A stretch of 64,000 nucleotides of DNA, from positions 62,001 to 126,000 of the forward strand of contig NZ_AP011952.1 of assembly GCF_000828575.1 (NCBI RefSeq), written 5' to 3'. Numbering within the stretch: position 1 is the stretch's first letter; each line of letters starts with the position of its first letter. Shown piece by piece: positions 19,482 to 29,632 of this stretch. Both the position numbers and the translations under genes were made by a program. The stretch is from Methanothermobacter sp. CaT2. GTDB lineage: Archaea > Methanobacteriota > Methanobacteria > Methanobacteriales > Methanothermobacteraceae. The notes beneath the pieces were generated by a model. It saw nothing but the letters and a program-made list of their open reading frames with translations, had not been told where the DNA came from and searched no databases.

Positions 19482-20028
19482 CGCTCCACCTTCTGAAGAG
19501 TTCATTCTCTATCCCCAGGACGTCGAGCACCTTACCCGCTATGAAGTCGGCGATTTCCTCTATTGATGATGGTCTGTGGTAGAATCCGGGCATGGCAGGG
19601 AGTATTATACCCCCCTCCCTTGAGACCCTGAGCATGTTCTCAAGGTGCACGCTTCTAAGCGGGGTCTCCCTTGGCACAAGGACGAGTTTACGCCTCTCCT
19701 TGAGGCACACGTCAGCGGCCCTTGTGAGTGCATTGCCTGCATATCCGTTGGCTATCGCTGATAGGGTCTTCATTGTGCACGGCGCTATGACCATGGCACT
19801 GAAACTGGAGGATCCACTGTTAACTGCTGATGTGAAGTCATCAGAATCAAAGCACTCATCAGCCATCTCCTCCAGGGTTTCAGGGTCATTTTCAAGTTCA
19901 TATCTGATTATATCACGTGCAGTATCGGTTATCATGAGTCCAACATTTACCCCGGCGTCCTTCAGGGCCCTGAGTATTCTATCCCCGTAGATAACGCCAC
20001 TTGCACCTGTCATTGCCAGTATTATCAT
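19459..20028 (-). CDS. ubiX: Flavin prenyltransferase UbiX/Pad1
   Basis: 189 residues from ATG 20028 (GTGAT upstream). The FMN site MTGASGVIYG opens the protein; VIAPCTMKTLSAIANGYAGNAL and VPRETPLRSVHLENM are the prenyl/FMN-binding signatures. It makes prenylated FMN for UbiD-type decarboxylases. The partner decarboxylase is not in this window. Confidence 0.93.
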   Translation of the reverse strand: MIILAMTGASGVIYGDRILRALKDAGVNVGLMITDTARDIIRYELENDPETLEEMADECFDSDDFTSAVNSGSSSFSAMVIAPCTMKTLSAIANGYAGNALTRAADVCLKERRKLVLVPRETPLRSVHLENMLRVSREGGIILPAMPGFYHRPSSIEEIADFIAGKVLDVLGIENELFRRWSGEDMKRP

Positions 20029-20078
20029 CTGAATCACTTCTGAATGTTTTATGGATGATCATTTCTTTTTTGATGAGA

Positions 20079-20157
20079 ATTTATCTGATTTGAGGTACTT
20101 GAAGGGTTTTATTTTGTTATGGCCATGATCGGGTATTATTTATCGGAATTTGAGGTA
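20079..20157. repeat. Degenerate duplicated 3' end of the HD gene
   Basis: 20138-20157 contains the terminal codons of the HD-domain gene (minus strand, Tyr-Leu-Lys-Phe-Arg-stop). A copy with one indel and few substitutions lies at 20079-20097 in the spacer before ubiX, about 60 bp away. Confidence 0.65.
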
Positions 20158-21360
20158 ATCAGGTACCGTGAGGCGGAGCTGCCTGGGGTGTGCAGGTCTT
20201 CTCTCAGGGAGGTCCATGTAGTCGTGGAGGCTGAATTCCCTGAATGCCGCGGCGGATTCACGGGGCACGTAGACACAGATATCTGCATGGTTGAACCTCG
20301 CCTCCTTCAGTGCCCCCACCAGACTTGATATATGGCTCAGGTTCACAATGGAGTCCCCCACAGAAACCTGGGTCCTCATCTCATCAAATGCAGGGTACTC
20401 GGGGAGGTTAACCACAACATAATCAGGGTCCAGGTCCATGTCCTCTGCAATTTCCTTTTCAGCCCTTCTTATCTCGGCATCTGTGATCCTGAATACCCTC
20501 TGGGGGTCCTCGAGTTCATTGAGCTTCACAGAGTCCACGGTCTTGAGGAGGTCACGGTTATCCAGTCTCCTGATCATATCCCCTGCGAGGCCCTCCTGAT
20601 TCCTGCACATGACAATGAGGTCCATGTCATCGTACCTGTATATCCTGGACTCATCAAGCACCCCCTCAGATATGAGGCTCCTCAGGCACCTCCTGAACAT
20701 GGAGTTAACGATCCTTGTGGTGTGGTGCTGGTAAACGCTGGGATACATGAAGTACCTTGCAAGCAAAGCCGACTCTGCGGCCTGAACACCCTTCCTGTCA
20801 AGGACAAGGTCGTTCTCCATCTTCATATTGTATATAAGCCTTTCAACGTCTATTATACCGTAGGCCACCCCTGTGTAGTGGGAGTCCCGCAGCAGATAAT
20901 CCATCCTGTCAACGTCAAGCTCCCCGTTGATCGCCTGCCCAAGGACACCCTCGCCCCTAAGTATCCTCATAACCTGTTCAAGGTCGAACTCCTCTGATAT
21001 TATGTCACCGAGCACAGATTCCCTTATGAGTTCCCTTGTGAGGCTCTCATGGGACCTTTCAAGGACACCCTCTGATACATGGGAGAACGGACCGTGCCCC
21101 ACGTCATGGAGGAGGGCGCAGAGCCTCAGTATACTCTTCTTTTCAGGTCCAAGGTTGAGGTGCTCCGCCAGCCTCGATGCCAGGTACATGGCCCCTATGG
21201 AGTGTTCGAACCTTGAATGGTTTGCCCCTGGGTATATCAGATTTGTGAATCCCAGCTGCTTTATCCTCCTGAGCCTCTGAACATGGGGTGTGTCAACAAT
21301 CCTCACCTCAAATTCGGTGAGTTTCAGGTTACCGTGGACGCTGTCCCTTATGAATTTCAT
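20140..21360 (-). CDS. HD-domain phosphohydrolase (SAMHD1/dGTPase-like)
   Basis: 406 residues from ATG 21360 (AGGAG eight nt upstream). The metal-binding HD array is seen as RLRRIKQLG ... HSRFEHSIG, LLHDVGHGPFSHVSE, then a downstream DYLLRDS, in the order of the SAMHD1 family. A dNTP triphosphohydrolase or nucleotide phosphohydrolase role is likely. It follows moaE by about 10 bp in a nadM-moaE-HD transcription unit. Confidence 0.86.
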   Translation of the reverse strand: MKFIRDSVHGNLKLTEFEVRIVDTPHVQRLRRIKQLGFTNLIYPGANHSRFEHSIGAMYLASRLAEHLNLGPEKKSILRLCALLHDVGHGPFSHVSEGVLERSHESLTRELIRESVLGDIISEEFDLEQVMRILRGEGVLGQAINGELDVDRMDYLLRDSHYTGVAYGIIDVERLIYNMKMENDLVLDRKGVQAAESALLARYFMYPSVYQHHTTRIVNSMFRRCLRSLISEGVLDESRIYRYDDMDLIVMCRNQEGLAGDMIRRLDNRDLLKTVDSVKLNELEDPQRVFRITDAEIRRAEKEIAEDMDLDPDYVVVNLPEYPAFDEMRTQVSVGDSIVNLSHISSLVGALKEARFNHADICVYVPRESAAAFREFSLHDYMDLPERRPAHPRQLRLTVPDYLKFR

Positions 21361-21370
21361 TTTAAGACTC

Positions 21371-21802
21371 CTAGCCACCTGACATGATAACGTTCCTGCC
21401 GCTGGTGGTGTACTCCTCCTTTTTGAAGTCTATTTCATACTTTGTCCTCTCGATTATCTCTTTGAGGGCATCAAGTGTTTCCCCGCGGTGGGGTCCTGCA
21501 ACCGCAACCATGAAGAGGGTCTCTGATACATAGAACTCCCCAACGTAGTGTACAACGGCCACGTCCTTCACAGGGTACTTCTCCATCACATCCTCAACTA
21601 TCCCCTCAAGTTCCCTCTGGGCCTTTTCAATGTCTGGTGTTGTGAGTACAAGTTTCTCTGTCCTCTCATCATCAACACCACGGACGATACCCTCAAAGGT
21701 GAACACTGCTCCGCATTCATCAAGGTAGGGGCTCTTCTTCACATGTTCCAGGAGGTCATCCATTCTGAAGGCCTCCTTTTCATCTGTCACCATGACCATC
21801 AT
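21371..21802 (-). CDS. moaE: Molybdopterin synthase catalytic subunit MoaE
   Basis: 143 residues from ATG 21802, set by AGGTG. MoaE, with thiocarboxylated MoaD, sulfurates precursor Z. Recognisable segments are GAVFTFEGIVRG, VHYVGEFYVSETLFMVAVAGPHR and the active-site lysine stretch KYEIDFKKEEY. It follows nadM with a 9-bp spacer that contains its ribosome binding site. Confidence 0.92.
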   Translation of the reverse strand: MMVMVTDEKEAFRMDDLLEHVKKSPYLDECGAVFTFEGIVRGVDDERTEKLVLTTPDIEKAQRELEGIVEDVMEKYPVKDVAVVHYVGEFYVSETLFMVAVAGPHRGETLDALKEIIERTKYEIDFKKEEYTTSGRNVIMSGG

Positions 21803-21811
21803 TTCTGACAC

Positions 21812-22339
<528 letters not shown>

Positions 22340-22380
22340 TCATATCACCGCATAAAGGTTATTATGTCAGTAAAACTATT

Positions 22381-22408
22381 AGAACTATAGTGGTTCTAGT
22401 ATATATTC
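22381..22408. promoter_or_regulatory. Divergent promoter region nadM / AtwA-like
   Basis: AGTATATATTCAT (22398-22410) can act as a TATA box in both directions, giving a start near 22377 for nadM and near 22429 for the ABC gene. The adjacent stretch 22381-22397 carries an inverted repeat AGAAC-N7-GTTCT. Confidence 0.5.
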
Positions 22409-22445
22409 ATGGCAGCACGTTGCTGTAACGATTGGAAATTTTCAC

Positions 22446-22468
22446 TGGCAGTTTTTCAGGCACTGCCA
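22446..22468 (+). promoter_or_regulatory. Hairpin in the leader of the AtwA-like gene
   Basis: TGGCAGT (22446-22452) and ACTGCCA (22462-22468) form a perfect 7-bp stem with a 9-nt loop. It lies in a predicted leader of about 85 nt, long for this organism, and ends 47 nt before the start codon. Confidence 0.45.
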
Positions 22469-22515
22469 TGAGATCTGGTATCTTTGAACCTTGAAGGAAT
22501 GGTTGCGGTGATGCA

Positions 22516-24222
22516 ATGATAAGGGTGGAGAACCTCACAAAGACCTATAAACTTGAGAATGGAGATGAATTCAGGGCACTTTCTGATGTTAACCTTGAGG
22601 TTTCTGAGGGAGAAATACTGGGAATACTCGGAATGAGTGGTTCAGGTAAGACGACACTTCTGAGGATCCTGAGGGGTGTTGAACCCTTTGATTCAGGGAG
22701 GATAACCCTGGATGATGTAACCGTTGAGTCTGATTCAGGACAGTACTACTTCTCAAAGCTCAAAAAGAAGACTGCAATTCACCTCCAGAGGTCCTTTGGT
22801 CTCTGGTCGGAGACCGCCCTTCAGAATGTCATAAGGAAGCTGTACGCTGCAAAATATGGTGACGAGTCAATGACAGACTTTGACTTTGCCTATGATGAAT
22901 TCGGTGAGGAGGCAATGGAACTCCTCAGGGTGGTTGGACTTGACCACAAGGCCGAGCACTTTGCACCTGTCCTCAGTGGCGGCGAGAAGCAGAGGCTCAT
23001 AATGGCCAGGCAACTTGCAAAAAAACCCAGGGTACTCCTTCTTGATGAACCCGCAACCATGTCATGCCCGGGGACGAAGCAGGAGATACTGGATGCCATA
23101 CGGAACATCAACAGGGAACTGGGTGTCACGGTGGTGCTGGTCTCTCACCTGCCTGAAGTCCACGAGTACCTTGCAGACCGCCTGGTTCTGATGGAGGACG
23201 GGCGCATCATTGATGAGGGGGAACCCTGGAGGATCATAGAGAGGTTCATGAGGGACATTGAGCCCCCGGTTGACTACACACCCCCCAGCTCAGATAGGGA
23301 GATCCTCAGGGTCAGGGACCTGTCCAAGAGGTTTGTACTCCTCAAGGGCGGGGCAGTCCTTGAGATGAGGGATGTTAACCTTGATATCAGGGAGGGTGAG
23401 ATAGTATCCATAATAGGGCCCAGTGGGGCCGGCAAGACGGTGCTCCTCCGGATGATCGGTGGACTGGACCTTCCTGATGAGGGTACGGTGGAGTTCAGGC
23501 TCAACAGTGAATGGGTTAACATGCATGAACCTGGCGTTAAAAGGATGGGTGTGAGGAGGAAGATGGGTTTCATGCATCAGGAGTTTGCCCTTGTACATCA
23601 CGCCACCATAAGGAGTCAGATAGCCTCAAGACTCGGTGTTAAGGGTGAACATGTCGTTGCAGAGGCAAGGAAGAGGGCCGAGGAGCTGGGAATAAGTGAC
23701 ATGGTCCTTGATGTTCTCTACCAGCTCACGGATCTTCCTGAAACAGAGGCCCGTTACAGACTAGAGAAACTTGGCCTCTCACCTGAGATACTTGAGGAGC
23801 TCTTCCCCAGCTTCCCTGACAGTGAGGTTAAGAGGTATGCTGAGCCCATATTCAGGGCCCTGAACCTCCCCCTGGACATACTTGACAGGAAATCCTATGA
23901 GCTCTCAGGGGGTGAGCGGGTGAGGGCGACCCTCGCCCTTGTCCTTGCATCACGGCCAGATGTCCTTGTCCTTGATGAGCCATTCGGGGACCTTGATCCC
24001 ATAACACTCAGGATGGTTTCGAACTCCCTTAAGAGGATTAACATGGAGTTCGGGACAACCATAATCATGGTGAGCCACCATGTGGATTTCATAAGGGAGC
24101 TCAGCACAAGGGCTGTCATGGTTGAGGACGGCCGTCTTGTAATGGACGGCGAACCAGATGGCCTCTGCGACAGGTTTGTTGAAAGGAGCCATGCAAAATA
24201 CCTTCAGAGGGTTAAGGGGTGA
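22516..24222 (+). CDS. Double ABC ATPase, methyl-CoM reductase component A2-like
   Basis: 568 residues with two fused nucleotide-binding domains and no membrane helix. Domain 1 has Walker [10 protein letters not shown], signature LSGGEKQRL and Walker [11 protein letters not shown]; domain 2 has [18 protein letters not shown] and [12 protein letters not shown]. This is the layout of AtwA, component A2, which helps ATP-dependent reductive activation of methyl-coenzyme M reductase. Methanogens carry several paralogs, so this one may be A2 or a homolog. GGTGAT sets the start. Confidence 0.87.
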   Translation: MIRVENLTKTYKLENGDEFRALSDVNLEVSEGEILGILGMSGSGKTTLLRILRGVEPFDSGRITLDDVTVESDSGQYYFSKLKKKTAIHLQRSFGLWSETALQNVIRKLYAAKYGDESMTDFDFAYDEFGEEAMELLRVVGLDHKAEHFAPVLSGGEKQRLIMARQLAKKPRVLLLDEPATMSCPGTKQEILDAIRNINRELGVTVVLVSHLPEVHEYLADRLVLMEDGRIIDEGEPWRIIERFMRDIEPPVDYTPPSSDREILRVRDLSKRFVLLKGGAVLEMRDVNLDIREGEIVSIIGPSGAGKTVLLRMIGGLDLPDEGTVEFRLNSEWVNMHEPGVKRMGVRRKMGFMHQEFALVHHATIRSQIASRLGVKGEHVVAEARKRAEELGISDMVLDVLYQLTDLPETEARYRLEKLGLSPEILEELFPSFPDSEVKRYAEPIFRALNLPLDILDRKSYELSGGERVRATLALVLASRPDVLVLDEPFGDLDPITLRMVSNSLKRINMEFGTTIIMVSHHVDFIRELSTRAVMVEDGRLVMDGEPDGLCDRFVERSHAKYLQRVKG

Positions 24223-24226
24223 TAAA

Positions 24227-24778
24227 GTGGAATTTGAGAATTTCCCCGTTGAGAATGCACACAGAATACTTACTCCAAGGCCGACCGTCATTGTAACCAC
24301 GGTGGATGGGGATGGGAATATAAATGCGGCCCCGTTCTCCTTCACCATGCCTGTTTCAATTGACCCCCCAGTTGTGGCTTTTGCATCTGCACCGGGCCAC
24401 CACACCGCAGTGAATGTTGAGGGCACCCATGAATTTGTGCTTAATATAACGCCAGCGGATATAATGGATAGGATGTGGATAACCGCCAGGGATCTCCCGG
24501 CGGGTGAGAATGAACTTGAAGCCGCAGGTCTTAACTGGATTCCATCGGAGAGGGTTAAGCCCCCGAGGATAGCCGAGGCAGCCGCGCACCTTGAATGTGA
24601 ACTACTCAGGATGTGTGAGGTTGGGGACCATAACCTCATAGTGGGCTCAGTTGTGAATGCCTCGGTCTGTTCTGGATGCATAAGGGAGGGGCTCCTTGAT
24701 GTTGAATCTGTGAAGCCGGTCCTCCATGTGGGTGGAACGGTGTTTGTTGTGGGGGACCATGTGAGGCGCATTGAATAG
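24227..24778 (+). CDS. FMN-binding flavin reductase-like protein
   Basis: 183 residues from GTG 24227, with GGTGAT three nt before it and four bases after the ABC stop. The split-barrel flavin reductase fold is recognisable from [28 protein letters not shown] and [10 protein letters not shown]. It corresponds to the structurally known M. thermautotrophicus flavoprotein of this locus. The physiological electron partner is unknown; linkage to an A2-like ATPase hints at reductive activation. Confidence 0.85.
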   Translation: MEFENFPVENAHRILTPRPTVIVTTVDGDGNINAAPFSFTMPVSIDPPVVAFASAPGHHTAVNVEGTHEFVLNITPADIMDRMWITARDLPAGENELEAAGLNWIPSERVKPPRIAEAAAHLECELLRMCEVGDHNLIVGSVVNASVCSGCIREGLLDVESVKPVLHVGGTVFVVGDHVRRIE

Positions 24779-24785
24779 GGGGTTT

Positions 24786-25184
24786 ATGATGTTTGAGAGG
24801 ATCATGGTTCCAACCGATGGTTCAGAGTATGCAGCAAAGGCCGAGGACCTTGCCATTGAACTTGCAGACCGTCTTGGATCTGTGGTTGTTGCTGTGCATG
24901 TTATTGATGAGAAGCTGATCTACCCCTTTGATGTCCTTGAGGATGAGGGAAAGGAGATCCTGGCGGCTGTGCAGAGAAAGGGTAGGGATGCCGGTGTCCA
25001 GGTGGATGAGGTCCTTGTATTTGGGAGTCCTGCCCATGATATGAAGAAGATAGCTGAGAAGACGGGGGCGGATCTTGTTGTTATAGCGTCACATGGGCGT
25101 TCGGGTCTTGAGAGGCTTCTGATGGGTAGTGTGGCTGAGACCACCCTCAAGACGGTTGAGGTGCCGGTACTCCTTGTTAAATAA
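24786..25184 (+). CDS. Universal stress protein (UspA family)
   Basis: About 132 residues. The N terminus MVPTDGSEYAAKA and the ATP-binding G-x2-G-x9-G-S motif (ASHGRSGLERLLMGSVAE) are intact, indicating an ATP-binding UspA. Candidate starts are ATG 24786 or 24789; TTG 24771 overlaps the preceding gene and is less likely. It ends with a T7 tract. Confidence 0.9.
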   Translation: MMFERIMVPTDGSEYAAKAEDLAIELADRLGSVVVAVHVIDEKLIYPFDVLEDEGKEILAAVQRKGRDAGVQVDEVLVFGSPAHDMKKIAEKTGADLVVIASHGRSGLERLLMGSVAETTLKTVEVPVLLVK

Positions 25185-25191
25185 ACCTTCC

Positions 25192-25198
25192 TTTTTTT
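25192..25198 (+). terminator. T-tract after the UspA gene
   Basis: CTTTTTTTCT follows the stop by eight bases and separates the ABC-flavoprotein-Usp unit from the next promoter. Confidence 0.5.
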
Positions 25199-25209
25199 CT
25201 CACCGAAAG

Positions 25210-25258
25210 CTATATATAAAGGATACGTCATTATTTGATATATCAAAATTTGATATAT
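25210..25258 (+). promoter_or_regulatory. TATA box plus overlapping palindromic operator-like sites
   Basis: TATA box CTATATATAAAGG at 25210-25222. TTTGATATATCAAA (25234-25247) is a perfect 14-bp palindrome at the predicted start near 25241. The half-site TTTGATATAT recurs at 25249-25258, forming a second palindrome with the preceding half, ATATATCAAA-A-TTTGATATAT. A degenerate third copy lies at 25263-25273. Confidence 0.65.
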
Positions 25259-25284
25259 AGTATTTCGATGTATGAGGTGTTATA

Positions 25285-25473
25285 TTGAGAAGACTGTTCA
25301 GAGGAATCAGGGAGTACCTCACGGACTGGAAGAACCTGTTGACCCATAGCCTTGTGGGCGTACTTATACTTGCAGTTGCAGTTTATGCACCGGTAAGTCC
25401 TTATGTGAGGATGGGCTTTGTGGGCTGTGTTGTGGGTTTCAACGTACTTAGAATGAAATACCTTGACCAGTAA
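25285..25473 (+). CDS. Small membrane protein, unknown function
   Basis: 62 residues from TTG 25285, with GAGGTG five to six nt upstream. A basic N terminus (MRRLFRGIREYLTDWKN) precedes two hydrophobic segments at about 19-36 and 41-55. It has its own promoter under the palindromic operator-like sites. No family was recognised. Confidence 0.65.
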   Translation: MRRLFRGIREYLTDWKNLLTHSLVGVLILAVAVYAPVSPYVRMGFVGCVVGFNVLRMKYLDQ

Positions 25474-25783
25474 ACTTATTTATTTTTCTGGAAACACCAT
25501 CCTGAGGAATCCCATAAAAACCGGATTTCAGCTTTTCATTTTTGAATCATTAACTTTAATTATCTCTGATTGTCAGAAGAACGGTTCACTGCAACATGCT
25601 CTTATTCCCCTTTGAAATTTTTAGTTATCTATTAAAATCAGTTAATTATTAATTCTGGAATGGGGGGTAGAATGGAAAATTTTTGAATAGAGCAGCAAAT
25701 TTTTAGAAAATTTTTAATAATAGATCAAGTAAAATTAGTATGGTGTACCTTTGGTACATATAAGACGCAGAGGATTTGATTAA
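25474..25783. other. 310-bp AT-rich spacer before the surface-protein gene
   Basis: No open frame with coding character. It holds AAAATTTTT at 25676-25684, AAATTTTT at 25697-25704 and AAAATTTTT at 25707-25715, whose centres are about 20.5 and 10.5 bp apart and so phased with the helix, suggesting bent DNA. TGTACC-TTT-GGTACA (25744-25758) is a perfect interrupted palindrome overlapping the start of the TATA-like ACATATAAG (25756-25764). Confidence 0.6.
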
Positions 25784-27474
25784 ATGAAATGATATTTTTC
25801 GTTGATTTTATTGGGTCTTCTTGCAGTTCTTTTTTCTGGGACTGCCAGTGCAGCGGACATCTATGTCAATGCCACTGGGGGGATGACAGCATGATGGACT
25901 CTCATGGGCGGCTGCAAAGGCCACTATAAAGAATGCGACAGGAGCAGCTGCAGATAATGACATTATCTGGCTTGCAGACGGCGAATACAGGGGTGATGGT
26001 AACAGGGACATAAACATCGACAAGAACCTGACAATCACAGGTCAGACAACAGCAGGCACCATCATAAACCTTGAAGGGAATCCATCACTATTCACAATCA
26101 CAAAGAACCTAAACCTATCAAACCTAACAATCAGTAACGCCTACTCAACCACGCAGGGGCCAATATACATATCCAATGCAAACCTCACAATCGAAAACTG
26201 CCTACTCTTAAACAACACAGCAAATGATGGAGGAGCAATAAGCGCACAGTTCTCCACGGTAACGGACGAACAGTACATTCACCAGCAACACAGCACCCTA
26301 TGGAGGAGCGCTATTTGTACGTGATTGTCCGGAACCAGCCATAATAATGTTCTGCCGGATATTTAACAACCCAGACCAGACAGGTCTGAATGTCTACGCA
26401 GATAATAGTGCTGTGGATGCCCGATTCAACTGGTGGGGCTCCAACAATCCAGACTTTCCAAGCCTTATCTCAGAAAATGTAACATACGATCCATGGATCG
26501 TCCTGAATATAAACGCCACCCCAGACACAGTCCTTACAGGGGAAACCTCACAGATAACCGCAGACCTCCAACACGACAGTAACGGAGTACTGCACGACCC
26601 AACTGAGGGCATAGTGCCATACAGAGGATCCGCACAGTTCTCCACAACCCTGGGCTCAATAACCGACGCAAATTTCACAGACGGCGCCGCCATCCCAACA
26701 CTAACCAGCCTCAACACCAGGGGCATCGCCACAGTATATGCCTCAGTTGACAATGAAACAGTGCAGACCACGGTTACGGTCCTCAAACCAGCAACCTTTG
26801 AACTGAGCAATTTAACAATCACACCCACAACCGGAGTAGCACCACTAAACATCACAGTCAAAGCAAACATCACCAACACAGGAGACATCCCCGGAGACTA
26901 CACAGCAGAACTTAAAATAAACAACACAACAGAAGACACCAAAACCCTAACAATAAACCCCGGAGAAACCACGACAATTGAATTCACAAAAATACTGCAA
27001 CCAGGAACCTGCAACGTAACAATAGACACACTCCCACCTAAACAGGTGACCGCAACGATAACAATAAAGCAGCCTGCAGGATCCGCAAACTGGGTCAGGA
27101 AATACTACGAACGCTACAGGAGACTACCCGCTTCAGTGACCATCTCAGGAAAGAGCTTCACCATGGCACAGTTCCTCGACCTCCTTGTACGGGCAACCAT
27201 CCAGATCAACGCGGGCAACCTAAAACCACTAAGCACACGAACCGTCGGCTACAAAGGTTCGGCAGGAACCTACAGATCAATCAAACTCTCGAAATCAGCT
27301 TACATATCCACAGCAATCAGCATAAGAAACTTCATAAACACCCACAAACTGGCCCCGCGGTACGCAACAACCAGGTACGGGAACATACCCTTCACAAGAC
27401 TCGTCTACATGTACAGTAAAATCATAGGGTTCTACGGAACCTACAAAAGACTCCCGAACTACGTAATCATCTAA
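25784..27474 (+). pseudogene. Adhesin-like, pseudomurein-anchored surface protein, broken 5' half
   Basis: ATG-AAA at 25784 is followed by an in-frame TGA, then a good signal peptide (ILLGLLAVLFSGTASA) and ADIYVNATGG. A net +1 shift near the G6 run 25877-25882 is needed to continue into DGLSWAAA and beta-helix repeats (NNTANDGGAIS type). A second shift near 26245-26280 joins FTSNTAPYGGALFV to an intact 375-codon frame from ATG 26347. That part has beta-helix (VDARFNWWG), Ig-like (about 60-230) and two C-terminal pseudomurein-binding repeats (VRKYYERYRRLP; IIGFYGTYKRLPNYVI). Codons are A-ending, unlike the neighbours. It could be a true pseudogene or partly sequencing error. Confidence 0.8.
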
Positions 27475-27616
27475 AAAAACTTATTTCTTTTCCATTTCTC
27501 CTTATAAGAAAAAAAAGAACACCAGTTATAAAGTTTCCACAGAAACTATAGATAATTTTAAATTTAATGATGTTAATAAAAATATGATGCAATACATAAA
27601 ATAGAGGGTGTCAGAT

Positions 27617-27778
27617 GTGAAGAGATACAAATGTCGCGTGTGCGGCTATATTTATGACCCCCAGAAGGGTGAACCAAGGACAGACACACCACCCGGAACA
27701 CCGTTTGAGGACCTCCCTGAAACATGGAGGTGCCCGTCATGCGGTGCAAAGAAGAAGATGTTCAAACCACTTGACTGA
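27617..27778 (+). CDS. Rubredoxin 1
   Basis: 53 residues from GTG 27617 (GGTG upstream). Two C-x2-C knuckles, [10 protein letters not shown] and CPSCGAKK, bind one iron. Rubredoxins pass electrons to the flavodiiron oxidase and peroxide-reducing enzymes. First gene of the oxygen-defence operon. Confidence 0.93.
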   Translation: MKRYKCRVCGYIYDPQKGEPRTDTPPGTPFEDLPETWRCPSCGAKKKMFKPLD

Positions 27779-27789
27779 GAGGTGAATAA

Positions 27790-27951
27790 ATGGACAAATA
27801 CGTCTGCCAGATGTGCGGATACATCTACGACCCTGAAGAGGGAGACCCCACATCAGGGATAGAACCAGGAACAGCGTTTGAGGACCTCCCCGACGACTGG
27901 GTATGCCCTGTATGTGGCGTTGGAAAGGACCAGTTCAAGAAGATGGATTAA
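27790..27951 (+). CDS. Rubredoxin 2
   Basis: 53 residues, GAGGTGA before the ATG. Knuckles [10 protein letters not shown] and CPVCGVGKD with [17 protein letters not shown] between them, a textbook rubredoxin. About half identical to rubredoxin 1, indicating tandem gene duplication with divergence. Its stop directly abuts the ATG of the F420H2 oxidase gene. Confidence 0.95.
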   Translation: MDKYVCQMCGYIYDPEEGDPTSGIEPGTAFEDLPDDWVCPVCGVGKDQFKKMD

Positions 27952-29121
27952 ATGAAAGCCAGAAGAATTGCAGATGGGGTTTACTACACCGGTATCCTTG
28001 ACTGGGACCGGAGGACCTTTGATGAGCTTGTAGCCCTCCCAAGGGGCACAAGCTACAACTCATACATCGTCTCTGGAAGCAGTGCCACGGCACTCATTGA
28101 TTCTGCAGAACCCTCAAAGAGCAGTGAATTCCTGGGGATCATAGGGGAAATGGAAACTGACATCGACTACATAATCTCCCAGCACGCAGAACAGGACCAC
28201 TCAGGTACAATCCCGGAGCTCCTTGACATGTACCCTGACGCAGAGGTCCTGGGGACACCTGCCTGCATTGAACTCCTCAGGGAACTTCTAAGGATCGATG
28301 GAAACTTCAGGACAATTGAGGATGGTGAGACACTCTCCCTGGGTGACAGGACGCTGAGATTCATTGTAACACCATGGGTGCACTGGCCCGACACCATGGT
28401 AACCTACCTTGAGGAGGAGCGGATACTCTTCACCTGCGACTTCTTTGGATCACACCTTGCAACATCAGACATCATGGAGGTGCCTGAGGGTTTCCTGAGG
28501 GAGGCCAGGAGGTACTACGCCCATATCATGATGCCCTTCAGCCAGATGGTCACATCCAACCTCAGGAAGATCTCGGACCTTGACATATCACTCATAGCAC
28601 CATCCCATGGCCCACTGGTATCCATACCTGACCTCATAATCGATGCATACAGGAGATGGACCTCTGGGGGCAGTAAAACGGTGATCGCATACACCACCAT
28701 GCACAGAAGCACGGAGATCATGGTTGAGAGACTCACAGAGAAACTCATGGAACTCGATGTGAGTGTAAGACCCATCAACGTTGCAGAGTCCGATACCGGG
28801 GAATTCCTCACTGAACTCGCGGATGCCTCGGTCCTGGTTGTTGCATCACCCACGGTGCTCACAAGACCCCACCCGGCAGTTGCATCGGCACTCTACCTTG
28901 TGAATGCACTGAGACCGCCGGTGAAGCACATTGCACTGATGGGATCCTACGGGTGGGGGACACTCATTGAATCCGAGGTCAAGGGTCTGCTATCCAACCT
29001 GAACGTGGAGTACCTTGAACCAGTCCTTGTGAAGGGCCTTCCACGTGAGGAGGACCTTCAGAGGATAGATGAACTTGCCATTCAGATAAAGGAAATAGGG
29101 GGTGAATTAAATGGTAAGTGA
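27952..29121 (+). CDS. fprA: F420H2 oxidase (flavodiiron protein FprA)
   Basis: 389 residues. The metallo-beta-lactamase domain binds a diiron centre through HAEQDHSG, the later WVHWPD, CDFFGSH and SHGP. The C-terminal flavodoxin domain (from about 240) starts [14 protein letters not shown]. The characterised Methanothermobacter enzyme reduces O2 to water with F420H2, protecting the anaerobe. It overlaps the ferritin gene by 11 bp. Confidence 0.95.
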   Translation: MKARRIADGVYYTGILDWDRRTFDELVALPRGTSYNSYIVSGSSATALIDSAEPSKSSEFLGIIGEMETDIDYIISQHAEQDHSGTIPELLDMYPDAEVLGTPACIELLRELLRIDGNFRTIEDGETLSLGDRTLRFIVTPWVHWPDTMVTYLEEERILFTCDFFGSHLATSDIMEVPEGFLREARRYYAHIMMPFSQMVTSNLRKISDLDISLIAPSHGPLVSIPDLIIDAYRRWTSGGSKTVIAYTTMHRSTEIMVERLTEKLMELDVSVRPINVAESDTGEFLTELADASVLVVASPTVLTRPHPAVASALYLVNALRPPVKHIALMGSYGWGTLIESEVKGLLSNLNVEYLEPVLVKGLPREEDLQRIDELAIQIKEIGGELNGK

Positions 29122-29629
29122 AAGGATGCAGGAGGCCCTCAACAGGCAGCTCAACGCTGAACTCTACTCAGCATACCTCTATCTTTCAATGGCCGCCTAC
29201 TATGAGGCCTCTGACCTCCCGGGATTTGCAAACTGGATGCGTGTCCAGGCCCAGGAGGAACTTGCACACGCAATGAAGTTCTACGACTACCTTGTCCAGA
29301 GGGGTGCAAGGGTCGTGCTTGAGGAGATAGAGAAACCACCATTCGAGTGGGAGTCCCCACTGGAGGTATCCAAGCATGTCCTGGAACATGAGAGGAAAGT
29401 GACGGGACTCATAAATGACCTTGTTGACCTTGCAATCTCAGAGAGGGACCATGCAACCAACAATTTCCTCCAGTGGTTCGTTGCAGAGCAGGTTGAGGAG
29501 GAGGAATCCGCGGGTTCAGTGCTCCAGAAGGTGCGCCTTGCATCGGATTCACCAAGCGGCCTCCTCATGCTTGATGCGGAACTCGGAAAGAGGGTTTACA
29601 ACCCACCAGCAAATGAAAAGGGGGAATAG
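29111..29629 (+). CDS. Ferritin
   Basis: 172 residues of the prokaryotic ferritin type. Ferroxidase ligands are visible in [28 protein letters not shown] and the later helix [11 protein letters not shown]. It stores iron and removes Fe2+ that would drive Fenton chemistry. Placed between the flavodiiron oxidase and peroxiredoxin genes. Confidence 0.94.
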   Translation: MVSERMQEALNRQLNAELYSAYLYLSMAAYYEASDLPGFANWMRVQAQEELAHAMKFYDYLVQRGARVVLEEIEKPPFEWESPLEVSKHVLEHERKVTGLINDLVDLAISERDHATNNFLQWFVAEQVEEEESAGSVLQKVRLASDSPSGLLMLDAELGKRVYNPPANEKGE

Positions 29630-29632
29630 TTT

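Noticed and set aside
20332-20997. 221-codon plus-strand open frame
   Set aside because: Opposite the HD-domain gene, without motifs or ribosome binding site.
23950-24771. 273-codon minus-strand open frame
   Set aside because: Antisense shadow of the ABC ATPase and flavoprotein genes; low-complexity Ser/Thr-rich translation.
25784-25792. In-frame TGA at codon 3 of the surface gene as a selenocysteine codon
   Set aside because: The residue would lie in a signal peptide, no SECIS-like structure is evident, and the same gene has two frameshifts, so a nonsense mutation or error is simpler.
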